From Anastrepha obliqua (lineage: Eukaryota; Arthropoda; Insecta; Diptera; Tephritidae), in contig NC_072895.1 of NCBI RefSeq assembly GCF_027943255.1, positions 81,904,001 to 81,968,000 on the forward strand: a stretch of 64,000 bases of DNA, given 5' to 3'. Below are positions 23,741-34,858 of the stretch, in pieces. The first letter of the stretch is position 1, and every line of letters starts with the position of its first letter. The position numbers and the translations under genes were made by a program. The notes beneath the pieces are model-generated. The model had not been told where the DNA came from and ran no database searches. It saw only the letters and a program-made list of their open reading frames with translations.

Positions 23741-24614
23741 TAGGGTAGGCCATGTAAAATTTGCTTTTTGAATCGGCTATAAAAAAAACTAATACATGTT
23801 TTTTCAAACTTTGTTTTTTATTTTGAAGATTGAACATTGTAATTTATGAATAAAAAATAATATCGTTCAAATGACTGCCACGACTGGCTTCACAGTAGGC
23901 TATTCAATCAACCCATTTTTTAAGCACATTTTCGATTGTTTGAGCTCCAATTTCATGAATGGCAACTTCGATTTCGTGTTTTAAAGCATCAATCGTCTCT
24001 GGATGGTTCGCATAGCATTTTTCCTTAACAGCTCCCCACAAAAAATAGTCCAACGGGCTTTAATCTCAGCTCCGAGGCGCCCAATTGATATCGAAATTTC
24101 GCCTGATTATTCGGTTTTCCAAAACGTTAGCCAAAAGTTCGAGTGTAACTTTGGCAGTGTGACAAGTTGCACCGTCCTGTTGAAACCAAATGTCGTCCAT
24201 GTCATCCTCTTAAATTTTTGGAAACAACTCGTTGAGCATGTCGCGGTAACGCTCGCCATTTACAGTAACCGCGGCTCCTCGCTCATTTTCCAAAAAAATA
24301 GCCCGATGATGCCGCCAGACCAAAAACCGCACGAAACAGTGACTCATTGTGGATGCATTTGCTTCTCTACAGTAACGTGTGGGTTTTCTGAGCCCCAAAT
24401 CCGACAATTCAGAAATTCATCAGAAAACAAGAAGAAGACTCACCACTTTGGAAATAGGTTTTCAATATTTCCCAATTTTGTTTAAGCGTATAGCGTCCCA
24501 TTTCGTAAATGTCGAACCTTTAAGTAAATTATGAACACATTTGACATGTCATTTGTGTTACCATTCTCAAAAAAATAGATGGTTCAAAAAGCAAACGCTA
24601 CATGACCCACCCTG
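23741..24614 (-). mobile_element. DD41D (rosa-type) mariner-like element, deletion derivative 1
   Basis: TIR TAGGGTAGGCCATGTAAAAT on the left pairs with GACCCACCCTG at 24614, with TA beyond. It directly abuts the Bari element. The minus strand encodes the HTH start MGRYTLKQNWEILKTYF, then a jump to FSDE (first Asp), ERGAAVTVNGERYRDMLNEL, WFQQDGATCHTAKVTLELL (second Asp) and NWAPRS..SPLDYFLWGAVK. Between the second and third Asp I count 41 positions, including two stop codons. The HTH-to-first-Asp part is deleted. DD41D elements of this kind were first described from tephritids. Confidence 0.85.
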
Positions 24615-25403
24615 TAGTAACCGTCGTTACTACGTATGTGGCGATCCCAAGCATCCTTCCTCATCGCATGGATTTTTTCTCAACGCTGGGACTGCTTCCG
24701 CATATACTCAATACTCATTTACTCACCGTGCGTCCAGGGTCGCCTTTTTTGAAAACCATACGCTTAATGCTCTTCAGCATAAGTTTCCATTTCCCGCTTC
24801 TTTTTTCGGATAACATCTTCCATGAATTGAAACTTCCGCAGTAGTAGGTGGCAGTTCTGGGTTCACCGCAAAGGAACTTCTCTTAAGAATTGTGCGAAGA
24901 ATATGCTTTACTATCTTTTTCGGGCAAAACTCGCACCTAGCTCCAGATGGCAGCACCCTGTTTTTTGACGACAATGGTTATGGTGACTCTAATTGGGCAG
25001 ATGAAGCCAGCAGACAGGAAGCGTTCATTCTAGGTAATACTTTTCTACCCATTTTCTAGGGATTAACTAAAGAAAATCCCTTGAAAAGAGTCGGCGCATT
25101 TAATTTTTTCCGATATCAGCAATCATTCACTTCGAGCCATAAATAATCAGCGTTAACTGCCGAAATGTCTATTATATTTCAGAACAACGCATAGGGCCAG
25201 TGATTAGTTTTTTATCTTGACCGAGTAATTTAACCAGTTGCAACTAATTGATCAAAAGTGTCAAAACCTGCTTTTGCTTTGATGTAGAAATGTATCATTG
25301 CAGACAGTTTTCTTTCACCTAGTAATACTTCTTCGCTTATATTTTTCAAAAGTGGTAAATAAATTGACATTTCTGTCTTTTGAATCCATCACTAAGTTCA
25401 AAA
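24615..25403. other. Interval without recognised gene
   Basis: The minus strand at 24974-24774 has a 66-codon frame with a C..CP pattern (CEFCPKKI), but no family can be assigned. The rest shows no TE ends. Confidence 0.4.
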
Positions 25404-25613
25404 TGTTTTCTAATAGCGGTCGCCGCTCCGGAGGCAATGGCAAACTTCCAGGTGTATTTCTGTAATGAAAAACCTCCTCTAAAAAACCAGTTTCCATTCT
25501 GAGGCGGTATAAGACTGTAGGACTTTCCATTGGAGAAACAACATTAGGACGCACACTACATGTTCAAGGAGAACCTTAGCCAAGCACGCAACAAAGATGT
25601 TCACGCCAGTTAA
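25404..25613 (+). mobile_element. SINE copy, 5' truncated
   Basis: Starts at TTTTCTAATAGCGGTCGCC and continues with CTCCGGAGGCAATGGCAAAC, TGTATTTCTG, a diverged GAGGCGGTATAAGACTGTAG and TTCACGCCAGTTAAATATAT. The tRNA-like head is missing. Divergence is higher than in the 34568 copy. Confidence 0.85.
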
Positions 25614-26262
25614 ATATATTTATATTACTATATACATAAATATTTAGCTGATAAAAAAAGTTTTAATAACAATTCTCACTAGAATAAAAATGTAAAAAAT
25701 GCTGGTGAACTAAGAAAAATTCAATGCGTCTCAAGTTCCTGTATTAAAGCTTCCCCAAATGTCGCCATTCACATTTATGTTAACGCTCTTTAAAACTACC
25801 TCAACACATTTTCGTCAGCGTTTTTTTCGTCACATTTTTCGTTGTTACTGGTTGAATTTTTACTAATGTGAAAATTTCTGTCACCAACAATGTTGGCAGA
25901 AGTGTTGGCAAAATACCAACACATTGCACGCAATAAATAACAATTCCGCACACTTAGCGGCAGCAGCACCACCACCATCAGCCATGGATTCTATGCTGCA
26001 CGTAATGTGCGGCAGGGACAACAACAACAATGAGGTTCAGATAAATAAAAACAATGGCATATGCCACAATATGAGAAAGGAGGAATCAAGTCTTCTGACC
26101 TCCTACTATCAGGGTGCATAATGTAATTAACCCAGTGCTGGCCATTGGAAATAAATTGTCGAGGAAAAAGAGTTCTCTAATATGCATCTCAAGCCCAGTG
26201 TGCTTTGAACATCAGTAAGAAAACCAAAGTCATCAAAATTGCTTATGCCAATTGTTTGTTCT

Positions 26263-26525
26263 TTGCGGTCGCCGTAGCCGAATGGGTTGGTGCGTGTCTA
26301 CCATTCGGAGTACGTAGGTACGAATCTGCGTGCATGAGACACCTAAGTCAAGAAAAAACGCACTGGTTAACCTCCTAAAAAGCTCCTCTGCCGTTGTGAG
26401 TCGGCTTAAAATTGTAGGAACAACAATCACTTGTGGAACAACAATCAAGACATACCACAAATAAGAGGATGAGTCCGGCCAAACACCTAACAGAAGTGCA
26501 CGCGCCAACTATTAATTTATTTTTT
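26263..26525 (+). mobile_element. SINE copy with tRNA-like head
   Basis: Head GCGGTCGCCGTAGCCGAATG with A-box-like TAGCCGAATGGGTTGG, then ACCATTCGGAGTACGTAGGT and a decayed B box (TACGAATCTG) followed by CGTGCATGAGACACC. This is the head variant ending CTGCGTGCATGAAACATC, shared with 41559. The body runs to CACGCGCCAACTATTAATTT. The CTCGGCAGGCAATGGCAAAC block is largely deleted. Confidence 0.9.
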
Positions 26526-27959
26526 TATGGTAAATTTCCATGTGTTGCAAACTCCTAGGGTTTTGGAAAAAATTTTGAAGAACAGCGTAAATCGGAGGAA
26601 GGGAAGCATCGTTTGAATATCTCATGGTTTTATACTTCCTTGTTGTGCTCTATGCCATCTTTCAGAAATTTTGAATTCATCAGTGAACATTTTTATTAAA
26701 CCATTCACCGCATACACCTAATTTGGCACCCTGTGTCCATTATCTAGTCTCGGAGTTGCCTTTGATGATAAAATAAGGTGTCATGAATCATTTGAAGCCT
26801 TTCAAGCCGCTTTACCACCACTCCGAATAATCTTTTCAAAAATCAGAAACGAGCTTTATGGGGCTTAAAAGGCGCGTTGATTCCGATTTTCTTTTCTTCG
26901 CTATTAGCCCATAGCCCCTTGAATTTTAAAAGAATAAAATGTAAGTTTTTAGCAGCTCAAAAACAGTGTTGATTTGTGAGAGTTTTTTTTGAATGCGAGC
27001 AAATGTCTTATAATACGCCTACCATTTTGTCAAATTTCTTTTTTTTTTGAAGATAGTAGTTCATACGATAAGTACATTCATATTGAAGAAGAACCTTTTT
27101 ATCTTTTTGATTTCAGATACCTGTGAATGCCGTAATCGTTATCGCCAGCGTCATGCCTGTTTCGGACGACCATTTTTTGAAGGCAGAAAGCTTTTTCAAC
27201 GGACCTCGTGTGACCAAACAAAAAAAGTTGTAAGTTTTAATAATGGATTAAGAAGCAAAATGCTGAAAACAAAAATAAAAAGTCTTTCCCTGTTAAAAAA
27301 CCTTTTTTCATTTTTGTTTTACACGCTTTAAAAAAAAACACCCAAAAACACCATTTCAAATGAGACGAGGGCCTTAATTCAAAAATAAATAAATAGTCCA
27401 AACATTTCCATGTGTCGCGTCATTACTGTGAACGCAGGTGTATGGAATAACGATGGAGTTTACTGAGTCACTACTATAGATTTTAATATTTCGCTATCTG
27501 AATCTTTAAGCAGAGCCTCTTCAGAGCATTAAACGACTGACCGAAACTGTTCCCAAATGAACAAAAAGAAGTTTAAGTTTGGAAGATGGCGTACGGTAAA
27601 CAATTCACCAGATACTACTTAACTAATCTGCTTAAAAACTATAATAAGGAATTCTACTTATTTATCTGCCCTATTGGTGTGACTATATGCAAATAAATTC
27701 AACCTAATAAAGTATTTTAACGGGCAGACTCTGCTGTCAAAAAGTGTTACTTTGAACTCTGCAGGTAACTGAGTGAAAAGGTCCTTTCCCGTTGAAGAAA
27801 AGCCACATTTGGGAGCCACTCAGCTTGGATATTCTAGGCTGTTTTGCATGACAGCATCTAATAAGGTGGTCCTTGGAATAATCAAAAGAAAGATTTATGA
27901 AACTTTACGCCTTTGAAAAAACTGTCGGAAAAAACCCGGAAATAAAATAATGATTAGCT
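26526..27959. other. Interval, no gene; one orphan transposon end
   Basis: At 27412-27445 CGCGTCATTACTGTGAACGC plus AGGTGTAT resembles the right terminus of the 41014-42043 element, but I did not find its partner. The rest is AT-rich without recognised coding sequence. Confidence 0.4.
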
Positions 27960-28190
27960 CTATGGGCTTGTTTAGGAACCTGCTTCCCCGCTGGCTAGGT
28001 CATATCATACAAATTGATACAAACGATTAGTCATTGGAAGTATTTGATGCTGTGTTTGCCTAATTTGCATTGGAAAAATCACATAGAGAAGGACTTGGTA
28101 TGTAAAAGGAGAAACTGAAGCGCTTTGTTCAATTCAATCAAAATCGTTTTTGCGGTGCGGCTTTTGTACCAATAAAAATAAATTTGAAAT
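27960..28190 (+). pseudogene. LINE 3' tail fragment
   Basis: Frames read RWLGHIIQIDTND and SLEVFDAVF, then a KRFVQFNQNRF-like end near 28125. This parallels WLG..RLDTNAPALKVFD at 5315-5370 and the terminal region there, so both are tails of the same LINE family. No reverse transcriptase core remains. Confidence 0.6.
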
Positions 28191-28447
28191 AATCTGCTGA
28201 TTTACCGACGTCAATTGGAATGTGTCGGAGGTTTGTTCACGAAAAAATGGAGATTGTGTTGGTAATACACGCAAAAAATCAATAGAACCTCCTCTCGCGT
28301 TACTTCACTGCCATCTGAACAACAACTGGTTGGAGGAGTATAAGGATATGTGTGAAATCACCGGGCAGAACTCTGCTACCGAGTCTCCCATGACGTGGCA
28401 TCCGAAGTTGTTCTCCGAATTTGGTTTCGGATTTCAAACCTTATAAT

Positions 28448-28561
28448 TAGAGATCGGATTTTTATGCAAATTGAATATTTTATTATGATGAGTTTCTACC
28501 TAGGTGCGAACTTCATGTGATGTTAAACAAAATATGCACTTGCATAAGAATCCGATCTCTA
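28448..28561. mobile_element. hAT-type MITE (114 bp) with 8-bp target duplication
   Basis: TIR TAGAGATCGGATTTTTATGC (28448) pairs with the complement ending at 28561, differing at few positions over 25 bp. CTTATAAT flanks both sides exactly (28440-28447, 28562-28569). An 8-bp duplication with a TAGAG-type terminus is diagnostic of hAT superfamily elements. Non-autonomous, no ORF. Confidence 0.88.
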
Positions 28562-28629
28562 CTTATAATGTATCATCTTTGAGTAAACCTGTAACTGTGA
28601 TTTATAAAGGCTGGCTCAAAAACCAACTT

Positions 28630-29400
28630 TTCTTCATCATCGCTATCAGGCAGCGTTACAGCTCGGGGTGAGCCTTAGCCCCATCAACTAGCATTATCCA
28701 AGTAACACGATTTAAGGCAGCTGACCACCAGATATTTCTTTTCAGTTTATTGATATCTTTGATGACGTCCTTGGCCTTCCGTTCTGCTGGCCAGCCCGTT
28801 GTAATTTAGGGAGGTTTTTGGGGACATTCCTTACTCATGCGCATGACATGACCTAACCATTTGTATAACGGTATCTTCCCCTTTGTAAATCCGCAGCAGC
28901 TCCTCATTGTGTCTGATTGTGTAACAACCATCCTCAACCCGGATCGGACCATGTATTTTTCGTAAGTCTCTTCGCCGAATCTTCGGAGATTTTGTGCATC
29001 CTGATATACATACATTACTCATGACTCATAGCCATACGCCAAAACTGTTCTTATTATGGTTTCTAAATACTGTTTAGTAAGTAGTCGCGAAAGTAGTTTG
29101 GATTGCAATATTTTAAGGTTGGCGTAGAAACCTCTGTTTGCTGCAACAAGTTCATCTGAGATACAGCCCTGAATAGTATTGTCGTTTTTTAGTAGTATCC
29201 CTGTACTTGAAACTCTCTACTCTTTCAAAAAACGTGCTGCCCCATAGTTATAAGTTATAGTTTCAGGCTTCCGCCTTTCAACATTGCGTGACATTTTAAT
29301 TTATTTGGTCTTATCAGCATTGATATGGAGCCCGACAGCCTTTGATTTTGTTTTGATGTCAGATACTAGACTTCTTAAAAAATGAAATAAAACTAGCAAA
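28630..29400 (-). pseudogene. LINE reverse transcriptase C-terminal half
   Basis: The minus strand encodes SKAVGLHINADKTKYI (29340 down; palm-distal G.xIN..KTK motif), then, with shifts, RRRDLRKIHGPIRVEDGCYT, IRHNEELLRIYKGEDTVIQM and VMRMSKECPQKPP. Intact relatives have KVLRKIYGP, NEELxxIYK and RWLGHVMRM here. Stops occur throughout. It is the same broad group as the RT tails at 5038 and 7195, but in reverse orientation and clearly a separate insertion. Confidence 0.8.
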
Positions 29401-32400
29401 ATTCTATGAGTTTAGTTAAGTTCAAAGTTGGTTCTTTAATACCATACTGTTGCTATTTGCCGCTACCTTCGGCATTGTACTGACAAAATTAGCTAGGAGA
29501 TCAATTGACCAGCATAGACGGCAACATATACACCAAGCTTGGTGCACGAAAAGTCGATTGGGACATGACATATTTTGCCATCCTGCTTAAACTTAACTTG
29601 CTGTATTTCATCCCATAAAGTCAGTAGTCATTGTAAAGCCTCCGATTCGAGATTTCTTAAATGAAAGGTCAGCTGCCGAATAATCCAAGTTACTGGTCAA
29701 AGAAATCTCATGCCACTTGTGTGTGAGCTGTGGCGGTCGCTGTATCTACGTTCAATGCTACGTGGTTTCCTCATCATCCGGAGACGCAGTATCAGTACTT
29801 TCTGGACAACATCCAATAAGTACTGCTAAAGGGCCAAATGGAAAGGATGAAATGAATACTGGATATACAGTCTAATTCTAATGATAGAAACATAGATATC
29901 AAAATCACATAGCAAAGCTAACTTCAGTTCAACACAAATCTTGACTGGTCATGGGTGCTTCAGAGCTCATCTGGCACGTTTGAAATAAGAGAAACTCAAT
30001 CACTGAAAGAAAATTAAAACAAAGATATCGAACTTTTTTTCGTAGTTTTTCCGCGGTTGTTTGTGTATTGTTATAAGTTTGTGGAAAAGATTTTGCAGCA
30101 TATGGTTGAGGTTGGAAAATAAGGGATGAGTATAGGCAAAAAGCGTCGTCCAACAGAGGAAAGCACTATGAAAAGGTTGAGATACAATTTCATACTAAAG
30201 AAATATCTAAGACCGCTTCGTCATTGCTGGCTGAGTACTTTTTAAGTGAATGCCAAAGATGTACAGCAGCAAAGGGAAATCTTCCATATGTTAAAACTTT
30301 TCTTCGAATAAAGACAAAAACGCAAGGCGGCTGATATGAATAGTGCTGATAGTCCCGATATTGTAATAGCCAATTATGTGAAATTTTAGTTTTGTCGATC
30401 CTATTCCAGTAATTTTAATACCAAATATGCAAGTCAAAGATGTCGATACAATAATAGAAACTGTTACGTCCGACTAATATGAAAATACTTCACCGGCTGA
30501 CAAGGAGCTAAACATTGCTCGCCTAACACCATGTAAGTACTATCTCTTTCTATTCATGGCGAATGGGGCTTACTGGTGAAACATTCGCCTCAAGAGAAAC
30601 TCGGGCAACCTTGTTTTTTGATAGAGTTAGACAAGAGAGCTGCTATGAGATTGGCAGATATGACGGAATTACCTTTCAAATGGCAACAAGTTACCAAAAA
30701 GGATGCATATTTCATTTTACCTGGACCATATTAAATTCTCAGCCCGATATTATTACAGAGGTACCACATTTTGACAAGTTTATTGACTATTAACACATTT
30801 GTTTTTAATTTGAATTATTTTTTGATACAAATATACATAATTTTGTGACAACGACCACCTTTTAAACTCTATATAAGGTTTAATTCAACACATTTTCATG
30901 GAAATTTAAAAACATTTGAAAAAAAATTTAATTAAATTAAAAACAATGGGGCGCAGTTTTACAGCTCAAAAAATTTTGATACAACTGGCACTACAGTTTG
31001 AAGTGGCTCAAAAATTGCGTTGATTTTTGACAAATTCTTTCTTCTCAAGTTGTTGAGCATTTGCTCCAAATAACGAATCCACATCTTTGGGGGAAAACAC
31101 TATCATAAATCAACTATCTCCAATCTTCTCTCATTTCTGTGGTTCCAAATATGCTTTGAAATCCAAAGAGTTTTAGAGCCACTTCGGTTTCGTAGATCCC
31201 CGTAGATGGCGAGAAATCTCGCTGACAAAAACCCTTCGCTTAGAAATTTTGTCAGGCGCCAGTGAGTGTAACGATCAGCGATTATTAAAGCCCATAAATG
31301 GGTTTGTATGTGTGTGCATACATCTGTATGCATGCTAGCAACCGCAACAACTCAAAACCAACAGGCAACAAGCAACAACAAGACGTATGCAGCTTGGAGG
31401 TCTGACAGCCCGGCAGTCGCACAACTGGCATTACTGTCCCACATAAATACTCATTGCACCGCAAAAGGACACAGTTTCCAGGACAAATGACAGTGATACG
31501 ATGGATATGTGGGGGTAGCACAAGCGTTGAACGAAACAAACGGTAAAGGATATGAGCGAAAAATTAAAATTAATTGGTGACTTCTGTTTTTTATTTGCGG
31601 CAGATATAAATTACACTACAAAGATTTGCATTTTTAATAGCAATTGGCAGCAGTCGTGGGGCAACAGTGCGAGGACAGAAAAAATTACAAAAAAAATTGC
31701 ATATATTTCGTTTTATGTACTTAATTTTGGCATTCAAATGAAAGGTTAAGCATTAAAGAAGCTTTTTATGCACCTCTGCCAAAGTTTTTTAATTGCTGCC
31801 TTTATTTGGATGACTATGTAAGTCGTAATTGTGATAAATTCTTGCAATCTAAAAACTTTTCCACTATTTGCATAGTTTGAAATAGAGATTCATTACAGTA
31901 CAATAGTTGTACATGGCGTATGATTAACTTTTTGACACAAGTTTTATTGTGTTTTGAAAAAAGCTAAAGGCAAACACATTTAACTTCCTTCAATTGAGCT
32001 CAGCTATTTACAGCCACTATCCAGTTACTCTGTAAATGCAACTTGTCACGCTTTTAATGCTGTGTATACGCGTATATGTAGGTGCAGTTTACATTGTGCA
32101 ACTTGCAACATTTCTCAACCAACACAGCCAACATCATTAAACTTTTCTCATTTAACAAAAGTACTCAATTCTTCTCTGCGTCTGCTGCATCTTACTTCAA
32201 AATCTATCTTTAACTAAATTGAGTGCTTTGAGTAGTGCTACCTGTCTTGCTTCAATTCTTTTGCCTATTTTCTTGCTCATAGTATTTACCAGCTAGAATT
32301 TTGCAACTGTTGCAAGTTTGCATGTAAAAAGTGCGCTTTTGCACAATTTAGATGTTGCAAATCGTTGTGCAAAAAAACGGAAAAAACAAAACTATTTCAG

Positions 32401-32594
32401 ACGTTGCAACAAAAAAGGCGTGGAAGTTAAATGCAACACTCGCACAAAAATAAAGAAATTTAAATAATCATTTGAATAAAAACGAAATACTCGCATGCAG
32501 TTGCAGCAACAGGAGAAATCTTAAACTAAGTAAGAAAGTAAAGTCAAAAAATGGAGGTAGTGTAAATAAACTCAAATTAGAGTTGTCCCAAACT
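29401..32594. other. 3.2-kb interval without recognised element
   Basis: No transposase, RT, TIR pair or exon pattern identified. Scattered frames of 60-85 codons overlap on both strands and look like chance. It has tephritid-like low-complexity runs such as TGTATGTGTGTGCATACATC near 31303. Possibly host intergenic or intronic DNA. Confidence 0.4.
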
Positions 32595-32830
32595 ATAGAC
32601 CTTTTACGAAATTGACAACAATTTCGAAATTATTTGAGACTGTTGTAAAGGCAAACCGGCTTTGTTTAGCCACGCAACATCAAAATGGCTTTATTAGTGG
32701 GAGGTCTAGGTTTTCAAACCTTGTAGTTTTTTCCGAGGACGGCATCGACAGCTTAAGGCTGGCTATTTCCAATCCCATTCCATCTGCTACCTGATATAAC
32801 ATTGTGAAGCTTTCACTTTTCGAAATTTCT
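32595..32830 (+). pseudogene. Jockey-type LINE RT fragment
   Basis: The frame YRPFTKLTTISKLFETVVKA then ATQHQNGFISGRSRFSNLVV matches RT block 1-2 of Jockey-like elements (YRPIS..S.ISK.FE..V, QHGF..GRST..NL). The palm is not reached; sequence diverges after about 32800. Confidence 0.75.
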
Positions 32831-32889
32831 CCTTTACGCTAAAGAACTTTAAAATTGACTACGCAATATCGGATATAGCAGATTCAGTT

Positions 32890-33245
32890 TCTTGGAGCGT
32901 GAAAAATTGCTAACACTTTAAAGAAAATCGAACCAGCTGGATTTCACCCTCACTGAAGCTGTGTTGACTTCGCATCATAGCAGAAAAATCAGTTAATTGG
33001 CTCTCCCCGCTTTACATGATGTTTGTTGACTTTAAGAAGGCTTTCGATACAATCACAAGAGACGCAATATGGCTGGCGTTGAATAGAAAGGGAGTTACCG
33101 CTAAGATAATTCGCCTCATCAGATCCCTTTATGAGAACTCCGAGTGGCAGCGCTTCACAATGTCAATATCGGCGACCCATTCACCACGAACTGGCGTAAG
33201 GCAAGGTTGTCTTCTGTCGCCCCTTCACTTCGCCAAACGTCCTAG
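32890..33245 (+). pseudogene. Second LINE RT fragment (motif A and B)
   Basis: The frame reads MMFVDFKKAFDTITRDAIWL (motif A with catalytic Asp), VTAKIIRLIRSLYENSEWQR and TGVRQGCLLSPL (motif B). Just upstream, KIEPAGFHPHRSCVD belongs to the same family block. It is a different lineage from the Jockey-type fragment just before it, so the two must have been brought together by insertion or deletion. The YADD box is missing. Confidence 0.8.
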
Positions 33246-33299
33246 ACGACGTCATGAGCCAATTCACCCCTCACAAAAGACGCATCGTATGGAGTTTCA

Positions 33300-33515
33300 G
33301 CAGACAATTTGAGGAGCACGCGGTGAGATTAATAACACTACAGAATATAAATGCAGTAGCTGTGGAGTTGTGGAGAAGTGGGGACGAGGAAACTGTTTTT
33401 CACTATCTTTACAATTGTCCAGGATTGCCAATAGCAATACCACGTGTAGACCATTCCTTAGTGAGGATTAAAGTAGCCCCAGCATTAGAAATAAGGTCTC
33501 TCTTCCTTTCTTCGT
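33300..33515 (+). pseudogene. LINE C-terminal zinc-knuckle-like end
   Basis: The frame WRSGDEETVFHYLYNCPGL followed by LEIRSLFLSS resembles the C-terminal C..E.ET..H.L..CP.L and EIRSLL ends of RNase H-type LINEs. The first Cys pair is lost. The preceding RNase H domain is absent, so 32595-33515 is a mosaic of three LINE pieces. Confidence 0.6.
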
Positions 33516-34567
33516 AGACACAAAGCGATGGTTAAAACTTCGTCAGCAAAACAGCAGAATGGATTTTTTTTTTGCATTTTTGTAAATTTTGTGCAAAGCG
33601 TGGAACTTTAGTTTGTGAGGTTTTTATGCTACAATGAACTACGTTCATAAAAGAAATTGACGAAAGAAATTAAGCCTAAAAAATATTGCGAATATTGTAA
33701 AAAGTTGAAGTGACCTAATAATGATAGTGCCAGTTTTTGTATTTTACTTGTCTATTGGATATTACAAAGGCTTGGAAATATTATCCATTTGGCGCTTTTT
33801 GTGCCTTTTCATTTCAATTTTAGTAATTCATTTTAGTAATTTATACATATATGCGTATGTGTGTATGTGTTTATTATATGAAAATATTTTTTTCACGAGG
33901 GCCAGGTCGAAAAGGTAAAAGAGTAAATCACAACAGAAATTATTTTTCTTTGAACAAAAGTTTACTTTTTGCGCAACCTATGACTGAATTTTTTTCGCTC
34001 TTGAGCGTAATTCGAGAACAATTTTGTGTAATGAACTAAATATTGCAAATGAAGCGAACCCAGTTGGAATTAAATTAGTAAAAATTATTAATTTGGTTAT
34101 GCTTGTATACGTACGTACGCACATAAAATTCGCACACCAAAAAATCTTGTTGCTTTTGTATGTAATTTTTTTGATAATTTTTTTTTTCACAATGCATGTG
34201 AAAGTAGCCAGAGTAACTAAACTGGATCAAGTGCAATATAAAAAGAAAAATTTTGAGTGAAATTAAGCCATCATAAAAAATGTACTTTTTGTTGATGTAC
34301 GCCATCAGTCCAATTACAGGAAGAGCTCCTGCATTTAGCTGGTTAAAATTACACTAACTGTAGAAAAATTAAGTAGTAAGGCAGTATTAAATTCGTTTCG
34401 AACCGAACTCTTTATACCGGCTCACATTTGTGCATGATACGATCCAATTTATTTGCTGCTTGATTTATTTTCTAATTTTTTTTTCTGCGCTGATATTTTC
34501 CCGAAAAACATTTGCATTCAAAAAATTTTAAATTTCGACCATGTGCAGGCCCTTTATTTTGTATTTT
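33516..34567. other. AT-rich interval without recognised gene
   Basis: Nothing recognised; several overlapping short frames with no domain. Confidence 0.4.
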
Positions 34568-34858
34568 GGCGGCCGCCGTAGCCGAATGGATTGGTGCGTG
34601 ATTATCATTCGGAATTCACAGAGAGGTCGTTGGTTCGAATCTCGGTGAAAGCAAAATTAATAAAAAACATTTTTCTAATAGCGGTCGCCCCTCGGCAGAC
34701 AATGGCAAACCTCCGAGTGTATTTCTGCCATGAAAAAGCTCCTCATAAAAAAATCTGCCGTTCAGAGTCGGCTTGAAACTGTAGGTCCCTCGCATCAACA
34801 CGCACACCATAAATAGGAGGAGGAGCTCGGCCAAGCACCAAATATTTTATTTTTTTTA
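34568..34858 (+). mobile_element. SINE, near-complete copy with A and B boxes
   Basis: Head GCGGCCGCCGTAGCCGAATG contains the A-box-like TAGCCGAATGGATTGG (34579-34594). A consensus-quality B box GGTTCGAATCT lies at 34632-34642, and AAAGC with an A/T stretch follows. The body blocks are complete: TTTTCTAATAGCGGTCGCCC, CTCGGCAGACAATGGCAAAC, CCGAGTGTATTTCTGCCATG, GTCGGCTTGAAACTGTAGGT and GGAGGAGCTCGGCCAAGCAC. It ends in a T-rich tail. An internal RNA polymerase III promoter of tRNA type is inferred from the boxes. Best reference copy in this window. Confidence 0.93.

Noticed and set aside
29440..29830. Possible upstream part of the minus-strand LINE ending at 28630
   Set aside because: No RT or endonuclease motif recognised in any frame.
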